Assembly (NCBI GenBank): GCA_025642065.1
Contig: JAODUP010000443.1
Coordinates: forward strand, 365,001 to 429,000
DNA from: Paralvinella palmiformis
Lineage: Eukaryota; Annelida; Polychaeta; Terebellida; Alvinellidae
Direction of reading: 5' to 3'
DNA length: 64,000 nucleotides
In this document: positions 34,159 to 44,944 of the stretch, piece after piece
Numbering within the stretch: the first letter of the stretch is position 1
Layout: every line of letters starts with the position of its first letter
Notes under the pieces: generated by a model
Databases searched by the model: none
What the model saw: only the letters and a program-made list of their open reading frames with translations
Told to the model about the DNA's origin: nothing
Position numbers and translations under genes: made by a program

Positions 34159-35253
34159 GATGTCTGTATATTCACTCAATACTTGTTTATCTCACAGATA
34201 TATATATGCAGAAAACACATTTCTGGTTAATTTATACTACCAAAAGGCCATAACAAGGTAAATGTTTGGCTTAGGTTCACCAAGGTTGGAAATTCAATTT
34301 TGCACAGCCAGTATTTTGTATAAACACAAAACTTATTTATTTTCCAGTCATCCATGAAGAGAGTGGAAATGAAAATAAACAGCCATCAGAGGAAGCTACT
34401 GTAATTTGTATGTTCACATTTACACATTGATACTTTATGTGCTTGTAAAATCTGGTTGTTAGATACATTTTTGTATTGTCATGTATATGAGTCATATCTG
34501 AATGTATTAAGGAATAAAGCAAATTTTTATTATATTCACTTTATTCATCACAAAAGAAAAATATGCGAAACATTTTGGTTTTGTATAAGTATACAATTTG
34601 CATAAACAATTATGAACACCTTTTTATTGTCATTCATATATGATGTATTTACCTTTATACAGCAGTTCCTCTTCCTGCACATGCTGGGCACTGTAGTGAC
34701 CATTTTAAGTACTTTAACACTGATATTAAGTGTGTCCAGACATTTAAAAAAAATTAAACTAGAGTTCAAATATATGTGATTACAAGTGAAGTTTGGCAGA
34801 TTTATTGCCACAGATTACAATAGTTGCGTACTGACACACTGATAATGAATCGCCCAATTTTACTCAACTTGATCAAATGCAAATTCATTAAATATTATGT
34901 TATAGAAATTACACTCCGATTATTGACACAAATAAGCATCATACATGTCAATAACTGACAAATTTATATCCACATCTAAATGTATTGCCTAAACTATGCT
35001 TTCACATATACAATAGGTTTCACTTATGGACCATAAATGTAACAATATGTATTGTTGTTATATATTAAATTAAATGCAATACTAAAAGTTTTTGGTAGTC
35101 TCAAATAAACTTGACTCAGTATGTCTAACTAAATTGTGCACTCATTCTCTATGAAATATATAAGCACTATGCTGTACAATTTTGTACTACACAAGACATT
35201 TAGTTCAATTTTCATGACATGCTTCAAACTACAACATAAAAGTTTTCTTTCCA

Positions 35254-36695
35254 TCAAAAAAGTCTTCTTTTAGATATTCCTGTCATAAGCCATTTCAGTA
35301 GTGGGTAGTCATAATCTCCAAGCAACAAAAGGTCACTATATAAACCTTGATTAAAGCAATAAAACAAGGGGCTCTGGCAGAGATAAACTGCATCATGATT
35401 AGATCCTCGCCATCTAGCCCCAAGTAATAAGCTATCAATCACATGTTATCTGTTGTTATTGTTATATATTGTTTATTCAGGAGACAAACATAACTTTCTA
35501 TTTTAGTAGTTGTTACATTGGAAAAGTTCACATACTACAAAAGAACTATTACAATAATGGGCAATTTTGGTTGAAGGATATTTGTATATAGTAACTACTT
35601 TAGAAACACTGGACAATATGATGATGACTGGTCCAGAAATTGTGACGAATGCATGCACGCACGCACACACACATATTATGCTGTCTTTCATGAAATATGC
35701 ATGTTGATTCAGTGAAACATTTTCAACATAGAAATAAAACTGAATACCAAGCAAACCATTGACCAACTTTTGTTTCACTAGTTCCTGCCAACCCTAACAT
35801 ATATCAATGCTATATATACTGAATTTTATTTTTCTGTATGTTATATAGTGTATCTCTGTTGGAAAATTATTTTATTTTGATTTTCCATACTTTACCCAAC
35901 CCTAGTCAAGTTGTGTGTTTCTTTTAATTACACAAACAAATGTACACACAAAGAAAATACTTTGCTTTGTCTCACCCATTTTATTTTCATGGTGAATTAA
36001 AAATATTCATAAAAAGTAGGAATAAATGTTCAAATCATATTAGTATGTGCATTGACAGATCAAGGAATTGATTAATGGGCAACATAAAAAAGATTAATGG
36101 GCAATCATGAAAAATCAATTAAAATGTGGCAAGTGATCTCATAGAATTATAATGAGTGACTACTTATAATAAGTAAAGGAGCACATACAAACCATTACAT
36201 TGATGCTATGCTGGCCTTTGCGATTAACAAAAGAATTTTCATCCATTGTTGACCCTTTCATTTTAACGCCTTTGGGGAACCTCTAATGGCATAGAATTCT
36301 GTTGCAATCAGCCTGTTGCCTGAAATGAGCTATTATAATTTTATTTGGAATGAGTTTGGACAATAAACATGTTGAACTTTAAAATAGACTAGCACGTGAA
36401 AGGTTAATTTAAGATTTGGATGATAACATGCTGATTAGGAACTCAAACTATGATCTCTGCAGCATGTGTGTGTGTGGCATTACACCATAAGATAAAATGT
36501 TCATACGTGTACTCTGGTACTGTAGAATATCTTACGTATTATTTACAGGGTACAATATTTCAGCTGGTGCCTTTGTGCAGAGGAATTGGCAGACTGCCTT
36601 AATGCATATATGTACTGTGCTTTGGCTCACTCCGTGGATGCAAGAATGATCAGACAGAAAACCACCCTGGCTGAAAATCTTACTGCAATCAACAC
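35254..36695 (-). pseudogene. Harbinger transposase remnant, exon-like pieces
   Basis: The piece at 36695-36547 lies between the acceptor TTCTTGCAG and donor GTAAAT and contains GVSQSTVHICIKAVCQFL, matching the helical region before the nuclease core. The piece at 35442-35254 contains ARWRGSNHDAVYLCQSPL and LLGDYDYPLLKWLMT, the conserved RWxGSxHD and GDxxYPLxxWL blocks of the DDE_Tnp_4 family. The first catalytic block was not found between them. The family cuts at 3-bp targets; this copy is decayed. Confidence 0.68.
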
Positions 36696-38297
36696 CTGCA
36701 AGAATTATAAAATATTTTATTAATATATATTACAAATGTTGATACATATCCACTATTGAATTTGTACATAGTTAAATTTATATTTATTAAATATTTAACT
36801 ATGTATGTTATATAGCATAAGCTGTTAAATGCACATATATTGTATAAGTTAAAAATACTGATAATGAATTTGTATATTATTAAATTTCTCTATTAAATAT
36901 TTAATTTATATATGTCATATTTTATATTGTTGAGTATTTAAATATAATATTTAAGCTTGTAAATAAATAGCATAAAGTTACATGGGTATGAGAGTGTGTG
37001 TGTATAAATATTAATCCAACTGAAGGACTGTTTTGAAATTTTGTTGATATGCCAATAAATAAGTTATTAATTCTAACAGTTTTCTTTTTATTGATTACAA
37101 AATAATTCCAGTCAATTAATATAATATATTTAATATTGGAATTTGTTGTGCACATATTAAGAAATTAAAAGATACTAATCCACAGAGAAATACAAATCTA
37201 GTTACAACTAAATATTTTCACATTCATTTGTTTATATAGGTTTAGTCAGCACACATTATCTTTCATCGATGCAGTCTGCACTGCACACCTCAAAGTTTTT
37301 TCATCAAAATGAATTAACACAAAATTAAAGGTTCATATTTTAGATGTTTCTGAATAGCACTTAAGATGTTTCATAACAACAGAAAATCCAGTTTTATGTG
37401 CTGCTATACTTCTATATTACTAGATGTCTTTCCTCAATAAATCACAGAAAATTGGACCTTTGCTGCTTTGGCTTTGATATCACTTGTTCATCCGAGCGCC
37501 CCTCCCCCAGTCATTTGCTGCGTAGGCCACATCATGGGAATTAAATCATTTTCTTCGCACATAAAGTGTATATGCTATAGATAAAATTATTACATTGTAG
37601 TGTAAATGACATAGCTGCGTTTTGGGTGTCAAAGCTCTTGATCTACAACTGCGATCCGAAAATTCACTTCGGGCAAATTCTTCTGCTAAATTCTCAATGA
37701 AATGACAGTTCAGTCTATAGTCCGAAATCAAATCGACATCTGTAAGATCTCTTAAACATAATATTTCTCAAAAAACTCTCTCTTCGTAAGCAACAATAAT
37801 TCCTGACATTCAGCACCATTTTTTCCATAAAGACCAAAATAGGGACACCCTAAAAGAGGTCCTTAAGTTCTCGAATTGTAGGACATTTTTAAGGTCAATT
37901 TTAAAGTAAAAAATCTTAGTGAAACGCAACATAACAATTTTAGGTCAAATATATTTAAGGACAAAATTAAGGTCTAAAATATGAGATAAAGACGACTTTA
38001 AATCTTAGTGAAACGATCCCCTGGTACCATATGACTGAATTTCTTCTATTGTTATGAAAAAAAAATTGTAGATTGATGAGTAACATGATATTTTTGGCTT
38101 TATGGATTGTAATAAAGTTTAATAAATTTTACAATATCTAAACATTTCAAACACTTATATTGAACAAACAATGGATGGGTAAGATCTAAATAACTAGCTT
38201 TTGGCAATATTAAGGATTGCCTTCTTTTGTAATAGTATCAAAGTATGTAATCGAGTATTTCCACATGTCGCAAATGCTTAAATCAAATAGGGAAGTA

Positions 38298-38561
38298 TTA
38301 ATTAACAGTATAGCATGTATAAGTGGTTATTTCCCAGACATGTTTGACTTTATAAATAACAGAAATATTTTTCGGGACATTTTTACAAACAGCATTATTA
38401 TGATTAGACCATGAAAATTTTTCATCTACTCCTAGGAATTTAGCAACTTGTACTCTACTGACTTGTAATCCATCACCTTTGAGTTTACAAAGATCCTGAT
38501 AACTAAGTGATAAGGCTTGTCTTTTGTGGGAACACGTGTAATTAGTTTTATTGATATTCAT
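38298..38561 (-). pseudogene. non-LTR reverse transcriptase thumb fragment
   Basis: The frame of 87 codons includes KLKGDGLQVSRVQVAKFLGV followed by FSWSNHNNAV and VPKNISVIYKVKHV, matching the region just after the RT active site in jockey/CR1-type LINEs (KFLGVxxD...W..H). No other LINE part is adjacent, so it is an isolated fragment. Confidence 0.65.
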
Positions 38562-38772
38562 TTTTATTGATATTCAGACATTAAGTTATAGTGTACGCTA
38601 TAAATATATCACAGCCTCATTGCGTTTACATGCCATATTCGTACTGCATGCCTGACCAGTTGAGACTTATTGAGTTATTCACCCTTCACATGTAATCCTT
38701 TAATATCGATCCCATTTCGATGAAAATCGTTGAATTATTAGCTAACAGGGTATGTAAAATTTGTGAACTTAC

Positions 38773-38909
38773 TTTTGATAGCGCTTGGCCTGACGGCTGT
38801 ATGAGTATTCGCCAGGTGGCAGCATCATATTCGACCCTTCGACATTCGTTCGTGTCAAGAGTTTCGAGTTTATTGACTCACTAAGTCGCTCTGGTCTCAA
38901 TCGAGACAT
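38773..38909 (-). CDS. candidate first coding exon, unrecognised gene
   Basis: The ATG at 38909 opens 45 codons of coding-like sequence (starts MSRLRPERLSESINSK, ends YSYSRQAKRYQ) up to the consensus donor GTAAGT (38772-38767), leaving phase 2. No signal peptide or domain is recognised; it looks cytoplasmic or nuclear. Any next exon on the minus strand would lie below 38773, where a LINE fragment and the Harbinger remnant sit. I found no phase-matching exon, so the gene may have a long intron or be broken. Confidence 0.38.
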
Positions 38910-39057
38910 GGAGTACAATATACATGACATGTATACATAAATAATAATAATAATACTGTGATCTCCTTGACGTGTGCAGACTTTCACTTTTCACTTCAGC
39001 ACGGAAAGAGCTTAAATGTTCTGTCTAGTTTGTTTTATTATGCAGATAAGATAAAAC

Positions 39058-39089
39058 GGGGGGGGGGGACCGGGGGACCGGGGGGGGTT
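39058..39089 (+). other. G-rich tract, quadruplex-capable
   Basis: Three to four long G runs separated by ACC spacers, in otherwise AT-rich DNA. Confidence 0.6.
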
Positions 39090-39540
39090 ACCCCGAGACC
39101 GTTAGTTTATACTTGTATATGTATATACCTTTCAAGGAACAGCACCTTCTGGTTTAAAATATACATATATCGTAAGTAAAATGTTATATATATTCAGTTA
39201 ATAATATACCTCTTGCATTGGCGTTATATCTGTTATACTACTTATATTGGTGTTATACCTCTTATAAGTGAGGTCATTAGTCTTTCATTTAACATTCTGT
39301 TTACTTCAATATTTTCTCGCTTTATTTGTGTGCGCGTGTGTGTGTGTGTGTTTTTTAGCTGTGTATAATAAGGCACAGAGAATCTCGAACCGTGACTTTT
39401 CTTGCTGAGACATGTGTAATGTCTCACCAGTCCCTAAGCCGCCAAGCAAAATCAAAATACGAATCACCTACAGCCGTGGAGTTTGGGAGTAAAACACCCA
39501 AGTCAGATCACGGCAGTAGTGAGAATGTTTAGATTAATGT

Positions 39541-39852
39541 TTGTTTGGGGAGAATCCCCAGGCTGTCGCTTAATCAGCACAGCCTCTATGTTGGAGTGGT
39601 TGAGAAACCTCCTTCCCCAACACTCACAGTGGAGCAGTACGGAAAGATGGAGCCGAAATACCGTGAGGGTGGTCGCTGCCAGAGTGTTTTTACGTCCTCA
39701 GGGGGTTTTAACGTCCCCCTTTATTTTCAATAATTCAGTGGGTACGGCAGCGTCATTTAACGTGGTCAGCCACCCACGATGTAGTGAGCCGAGAAATTAA
39801 TCCCTGGAAAAGTTTCGACCTCTAACGGGGTTCGAACCTGCGACCGTTGGCA
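39541..39852 (-). mobile_element. SINE-B, tRNA head truncated
   Basis: Tail at left (GGGGAGAATCCCCAGGCTGT), body, and B-box region GGTTCGAACCTGCGACCG on the plus strand read reversed; the outer part of the head is missing. A 17-bp direct repeat CCAAGCAAAATCAAAAT lies at 39442-39458 and 39853-39869, which may be the target duplication if 80 bases of non-SINE DNA are included. Confidence 0.75.
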
Positions 39853-39883
39853 CCAAGCAAAATCAAAATCCATGTGTTGCGTG

Positions 39884-40037
39884 CAGTTATTGAATTTTAG
39901 TTTAAATACGGACGTATATCTGTATGATTTAAAAATGTGTGACACAGACTACCGGTATGTCACGAACTCGATAATCATATTCTCGTTTATCCCACATATT
40001 ATCATGCAACAAACCTTGTCGGATGAACAAATTCTGA
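39884..40037 (-). mobile_element. fragment of the Tigger-type MITE family
   Basis: Minus-strand sequence matches the left 150 bases of the MITE at 19906-20512 (shared ATGATTTAAAAATGTGTGAC on the opposite strand and the CAGAATT end near 40035). Confidence 0.75.
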
Positions 40038-40292
40038 CTGTACATAAAACAGAATCACTGTAAAGGAAGCCAGATCTAATTGCCCTGGGGCCCTTTTATC
40101 CTACTAGCCTATAGAAGCCACTGGTTCCAGGTGAAAGAAGTTTAGTGTCATTGGGGATGGTCTGGTCAACTTGAAGGTACACCAAACAGAAGCACTGTAA
40201 ACAAAGCCAGATCTATTTGCACTAGGTGACCTATTTATTTGATAGTGTCTTTCACATACATGCATTTTTATTAGCACACTATTCAATATTTG

Positions 40293-40612
40293 GAGTACGG
40301 ACAGTTGCTCACCCGGATAGTTGCTCACCAAGCAAATGAAAAAGTGGACACTTACCCACCAGTGAATTTTTAATGAGAGAAAAAAAATTATAATTATATT
40401 AATAAAATAAAATAATCTCTGAACTTTAATTCCCTAATAATTGGTAATATTTATCCCAATTATTATATAGGTAATGTGATACTAAGAAATATATTTCTGA
40501 ATTAATTTTTTTTATAAATATTTCCTCATTAAATATTCACTGGTGAGCAAGTGTCCACTTTTTCATTTTGTTTGGTGAGCAACTGTCCGGGTGAGCAACT
40601 GTCCTACACCCT
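40293..40612. mobile_element. hAT-type MITE with 8-bp target duplication
   Basis: A 320-bp element; arms of about 85 bases are inverted copies (GGACAGTTGCTCACCCGG at left, its complement at right), outer end AGGGTGTAGGACAG on the right. It is flanked by exact 8-bp repeats AATATTTG at 40285-40292 and 40613-40620. Copy B (about 48560-48832) has lost part of the right arm. Confidence 0.82.
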
Positions 40613-40990
40613 AATATTTGACACATGAATGTCTACATGAATAGTAGGAATATAACAAAATAATGACATTTATTGTTCTTCTGCACACAAAGTGAATATT
40701 GTCTATCTGAACAGTTAAATAGTCTAATTCAGCACAGCCTTTGAGAATCCTATAGCAGAATACCATCTTAAAAGTTTTACTGTTGCATAGAAGATTGTGC
40801 ACTTAGGTGTGAATATTTACAATGTTTGAAAATATTCGCTCACTTGATACTGATGAAACTGAATCCATTGAAGATTTTGTGTAGTGGACTATTTTTAGCT
40901 TGCTGATAATCACACTTTTTGCACTTTGCACATTTCTTATTTCCAACGACAACAGGTAACAAATGTTCCCAAGTGGAATTCTCTGGCCTT
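40613..40990 (-). pseudogene. hAT transposase remnant (BED-like finger and C-terminal dimerisation segment)
   Basis: Minus strand: STWEHLLPVVVGNKKCAKC with CKKC following resembles a BED zinc finger. After only about 25 residues, VSSERIFSNIVNI...KTFKMVF matches the hAT C-terminal dimerisation block (SSxxSERxFS...LxF). The whole catalytic core between them is missing, so it is an internally deleted derivative. Copy B has the same at 48832-49210. It is next to the hAT MITE, which may have used the same transposase. Confidence 0.5.
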
Positions 40991-41559
40991 CCAACTGTAT
41001 ACATACTAAAGGCTGGATATCAAATAACAATCACAGTATTAGTTCAATAATTTAAGCCAACATGCAGGTATCTATCAATGTGATATAACACTATGATCAT
41101 GAGAAAGTGTAACACTGTTTCAAATTAAATTCAGACTTGTTTCTTACTGAGGTAACCTTAAAAAACAGGGGTTTAGGGTTTTTTTTTCAACATTGGATAG
41201 AGGATTATTCTGAGACTAGTAAATTATCTTCCGTATATACAAGTAGTAATTAACCACATGCCAGATATAGTTAAGTAGTTAACGGTGTTAATAACGTCTG
41301 TGTAAAAAACCTCCCAACCCTGACATATTGCATGTTGCATATCATTATTTATATTTATGTATAATACCGAAGAAAACAGTATACATTAATATAAATATAC
41401 AAATTGTACAAAAAGCAGCAATAATTATTATGTTGCTAACATCTTATCTAAAGATAGGCCTATATTTGCAACATCCATAAAGGGAACATAATATTGACAG
41501 AGAATACACAAACTCAAAAATATAACAATATACATCTAGATGCAAGATGAAAATTTTGA

Positions 41560-41620
41560 ATGTTGGCTAAATGTCCCCCCTGCAAATATTGGCTAAATGT
41601 CCGTTGGCTAAATGTCCGGA
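41560..41620. repeat. TTGGCTAAATGTCC short tandem motif
   Basis: Three near-copies of TTGGCTAAATGTCC. Copy B (about 49755-49826) has four, so the unit number varies between copies. Confidence 0.8.
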
Positions 41621-41905
41621 TACCGGACTAGTGGATACGAGCGTGGGGCTTCCGTACCCATAGTCCATGCTGCTCGGGAGGCCGGAGGTTCCCGGCCGCG
41701 ACATTATAGTAGGAGGAGGTTTTAGTCCAACCAGGCCACTGGTAAGGTTTTTTTCTCCTCCGAAAGTGACTTTTATAGTAAACTGAGGTGCCACCATGTT
41801 AAACAACTCCTAGTTCGCCAATCGTCACAACAACAGAGGTCAACACCAAGTGGCTGTGCCCAATAGGCGACAGCCAGGTGCTCTCCCCCAAACTTTTACA
41901 AGTAC
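41619..41905 (+). mobile_element. tRNA-derived SINE, first half of a SINE dimer
   Basis: A-box-like TAGTGGATACGAGCGTGG and B-box-like GGAGGTTCCCGGCCGC, then a body ending GGCGACAGCCAGGTGC and CCCCCAAACTT. It lies head-to-tail with the SINE-B at 41923. Also present at about 49830-50092. Confidence 0.6.
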
Positions 41906-41922
41906 TGCTACAAGCTGTGTAG

Positions 41923-42261
41923 TGAGCTCCGGTGGCCTAGCGGTTAAGCACCCGGCACTTGGTGCCAACGGTCACATGTTCAAACCCCGTAAGAGGTCGA
42001 AACTTTTCCAGAGGTTAATTTCTCGGCTCACAACATCGTGGGTGGGTGACCACGTTAAATGGCGCTGACGTCTCCACTGAATTATTTAAAATAAAGGGGG
42101 ACGTAAAACACTCTGGCAGTGACCACCCTCAGGGTATTTCGGCTCCATCTTTCTATACTGCTCCCCTGTGAGTGGTGGGGGAGGAGTATTTCCATCCACT
42201 CCAACATAGAGGCTGTGTCGAATAAGCGACAGCCTGGGGATTCTCACCGAACAACAAAGCG
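41923..42261 (+). mobile_element. SINE-B, full length
   Basis: Head GAGCTCCGGTGGCCTAGCGG, B-box region with GTTCAAACCCCG, body and CCGAACAACAAA tail. AGCTGTGT on both sides (41913-41920 and 42262-42269) is the likely target duplication. Confidence 0.85.
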
Positions 42262-43190
42262 AGCTGTGTCCAATGACACCGCTCGAGATGCGATGCAGTC
42301 TTTCTATTCCTGAGTCAGGAGTACTAATAACGCTTTAAGAGCGTAGTGTGCCTGCTACGGTCGTTTAAATGCTGGATAACCAGGCCAGACACATATACAG
42401 CTCTAGATCAACTTTTCTTGAATGCAGGGACCGGAAAATATAGTCTCAACGCATAAAAAACGGAACTATATCAACCGTAGCATAATATGCCTTGTGATAT
42501 TTGCTGAAGGGTCAAATACCTGATAAACATACAAATCCAATAAATACTATGACCTACTCGTCACTATTACATCGGCGCCTTAGCAGACCGTTATGGCGGA
42601 ATTGCCGTTCTATATATTAACATTTTAAAATCAGACCTAATGTCTGCTATACAAACTATAATTATAATATAGGGTTTTATTAATGACAAGGAGACTAAAG
42701 TTAGCCTTGAATGTCATAGTACAGACTGGACATAACTGGACCTAGGAAAGATAATTCTATTCCCACAAACAACTAAGGTGAATTATATATACAACAAAAC
42801 TTGTTATATAAAACATACCAACCACACGAGATGTGTCCAATGCCACCGCTCGAGATGCGATGCAGTGTTTCTATTCCTGAGTCAGGAGTACATGCTTTAA
42901 GAGCGTACTGTGTCTGCTACAGTCATTTAAATGCTGGATAACCAGGCCAAACACTTAAACGGCGTGCCTCCAAAGACGCAAATAGTGCACGGAATATACA
43001 GCTCTAGATCAACTTTTCTTAGAACCGCGTGGACCTGGAAACATAGTCTCCACACACAGAAAAGGGAACATCTCAACCGCAGCATAATTTGCCTTGTGAT
43101 ATTTGCTGGAGGGTCAAATACCTCATAAGCATACAAATCCAATAAATTCTATGACATACTCGTCACTAACCCTTTATATCAATTATTTTA
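42262..43190 (+). repeat. pair of direct repeats about 310-345 bp long
   Basis: 42262-42565 and 42829-43172 are about 85-90% alike by eye (shared CGCTCGAGATGCGATGCAG, AAATGCTGGATAACCAGGCC, CATACAAATCCAATAAAT). The second contains a 35-base insertion (GGCGTGCCTCCAAAGACGC). No coding motif. Confidence 0.8.
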
Positions 43191-43299
43191 AATTTGGTAA
43201 AAAGAAAACACGAAACCAGAGATGCAACTTTTCGTGCCCCGATTAATGTATAATGAATCCCCTTCCACAGACTGACGATATAATTAAAAAATAGACTAA

Positions 43300-44078
43300 T
43301 CATCTACGGTCCTGATGACTGAGAGATACTTATCTAGGGGTTATGTTTGACCAATGTATTAATATGCATGAATATGTCGCATCAGTATGTCGAGCTGCCT
43401 ACTACCATCTTAAGAACATCCACTGTTTAAAAGCATTATTGACACAAGAAGCACTTGTAACTGTAGTTCATGCCTTTGTTACATCTCGTATAGACTTTTG
43501 TAACTCCCTATTATACGGCATATCTGATTATAACATTAATCGCCTTCAGCGAATTCAGAATAGTGCAGCTCGCATAGTGACAAATACTCGAAAAATATTA
43601 TCATATCACTCCAAAATTACATTGGCTACCTGTTAGACAGAGTATCCATTTCAAGATGTTGCTAATAACTTATAAATCTATTAATGATATGGCGCCAGAA
43701 TACCTGTGTGAACTGGTTTCCATTAGAAAGTCATCCCGAAAACTCAGGTCATCCAGTCAGATACTATTGCAGGTGCCAGTGTCTCGGCTCAAGTCATATG
43801 GTGATTGTGCGTTTAGTGTAGCAGCCCCCACTTTGTGGAATAGGTTGACGGCAAATATTAGAAATGCGTCGTCTCTTGAAAATTTAAAATCTCTTCTAAA
43901 AGCACACCTGTTCAAGGTCGCTTTCACAGATAAATAATTATTATCTTTTAAATCATTACAGGGTTTTTACAGACATATAATTTTGGGTATTATTATATTA
44001 CATATTATTTGTAGAGCGCCTTTGAATGGCTCCTGGTAGTAAGGGCGCTTATTAAATATACATTATTATTATTATCTA
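43300..44078 (+). pseudogene. CR1/L2-type LINE, 3' end
   Basis: 5'-truncated copy. Frame 1 (to 43636) reads YLGVMFDQC...SRIDFCNSLLYG...RLQRIQNSAARIV. A one-base shift near 43610 leads to LHWLPVRQSI, LLITYKSIND and AAPTLWNRL in the next frame, ending at 43937. This is the standard C-terminal region of L2/CR1 reverse transcriptases. The 3' tail GAGCGCCTTTGAATGGCTCC plus (ATT)n at 44012-44078 matches the minus-strand LINE ending at 58769. Confidence 0.85.
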
Positions 44079-44339
44079 AATCTGGGTAAAGCAGTTGTAA
44101 AAACTATATAACAGCCAGAAACATAACAAAATGTGTAGCATAAACCGTTCGGACATATTTTTGTTTTATTTTTTTTATTAATTTTGATCGATTGTCTACC
44201 AGTGCTGGAGGCAAGTCAAAGATCTGACATTGAATTAAGCCGCTCCAAATGGTACTAAAATTATTTCATTTCAATTCGAATTGTTTATTTCAATACGGCC
44301 AAATCGTTCACATTCAAAACAGCGCTGTGGTGAAAATGA

Positions 44340-44470
44340 TGAGTAGATCTAATCAATGTCTTATATATACAAGGGGGGGGGGGCGTCGGAATAGGAAAGC
44401 CCTGGAATGTGATGGTTGCCATAGGTGGGGTCACAACGGATGTGCTATAAAAGCCCCGTCAAAAGATAAT
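44340..44470 (+). pseudogene. PHD-like zinc finger fragment of a LINE ORF1
   Basis: The open frame has ECDGCHRWGHNGC preceded by a degenerate CLIY pair. CD-x-C..W.H..C is the PHD-type finger found in ORF1 of some CR1/L2 LINEs. No other ORF1 part is recognised, and a poly-G run at 44369-44378 interrupts the upstream side. Confidence 0.4.
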
Positions 44471-44944
44471 ATGAATGTATTGTCTAGAGGTGTTAAAATA
44501 TTTAATATAGAGTTACATAACTTCCATGTTTTCTCGTATTTCAACATTGTTTTATGTGGTAAATATAATAGTAGTGCCGATTTGGTCTTGTCCCGATTCG
44601 ATCTTGTTCCGATTCGGTCATGTTCCGAAATGACCGCACGCCGTTTTAATGACACCAAGCAGATATGGAATGTTGAAAAGGGGGATGCTTGGAGCATTGA
44701 TTATATAATGCACACACACACCCCTTGAAATGTATAGCTTCATCGAAAGGTTATCTTAAGAAAGAAATAAAACAAATAATTTTGACAAAACCTTCCCGTT
44801 ATTTACTATCATATCATCAGCACCAACTAATTGGTCTCACTCTCTTCACTTCGGAATATCTTGTTCTATCATGTTTATCTAAGGCTAACCAAAGTTCTAA
44901 AACCCCCCCCCCCCCAACAAAGTATTTTCTAAGAAGAGGCTTTG

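Larger units (their letters stand above)
32745..38022. mobile_element. decayed PIF/Harbinger element
   Basis: Imperfect inverted repeats bracket the interval: the left region 32745-32890 (GTCCTACAATTAAGGA, AAAGTCGTCC) and the right region 37850-38022, whose outer end reads GGGGATCGTTTCACTAAG on the minus strand and includes GTCCTACAATTCGAG. Inside are a plus-strand Myb/SANT-like remnant (33478-33630) and minus-strand Harbinger transposase pieces (36695-35260), the two-protein layout known for PIF/Harbinger. Intervening DNA is AT-rich with a (TA)n at 34128-34155. Exact left end and target duplication are not resolved. Confidence 0.55.
40207..42261 (+). repeat. 2-kb compound repeat, copy A (copy B at 48474-50463)
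   Basis: Starts at GCCAGATCTATTTGCACTAG and is collinear with copy B through to the end of a SINE-B. Content in order: hAT MITE, hAT transposase remnant (-), AT-rich spacer, TTGGCTAAATGTCC tandem motif, first SINE, SINE-B. The copies differ by small indels and one 80-base loss in the MITE of copy B. Confidence 0.85.
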
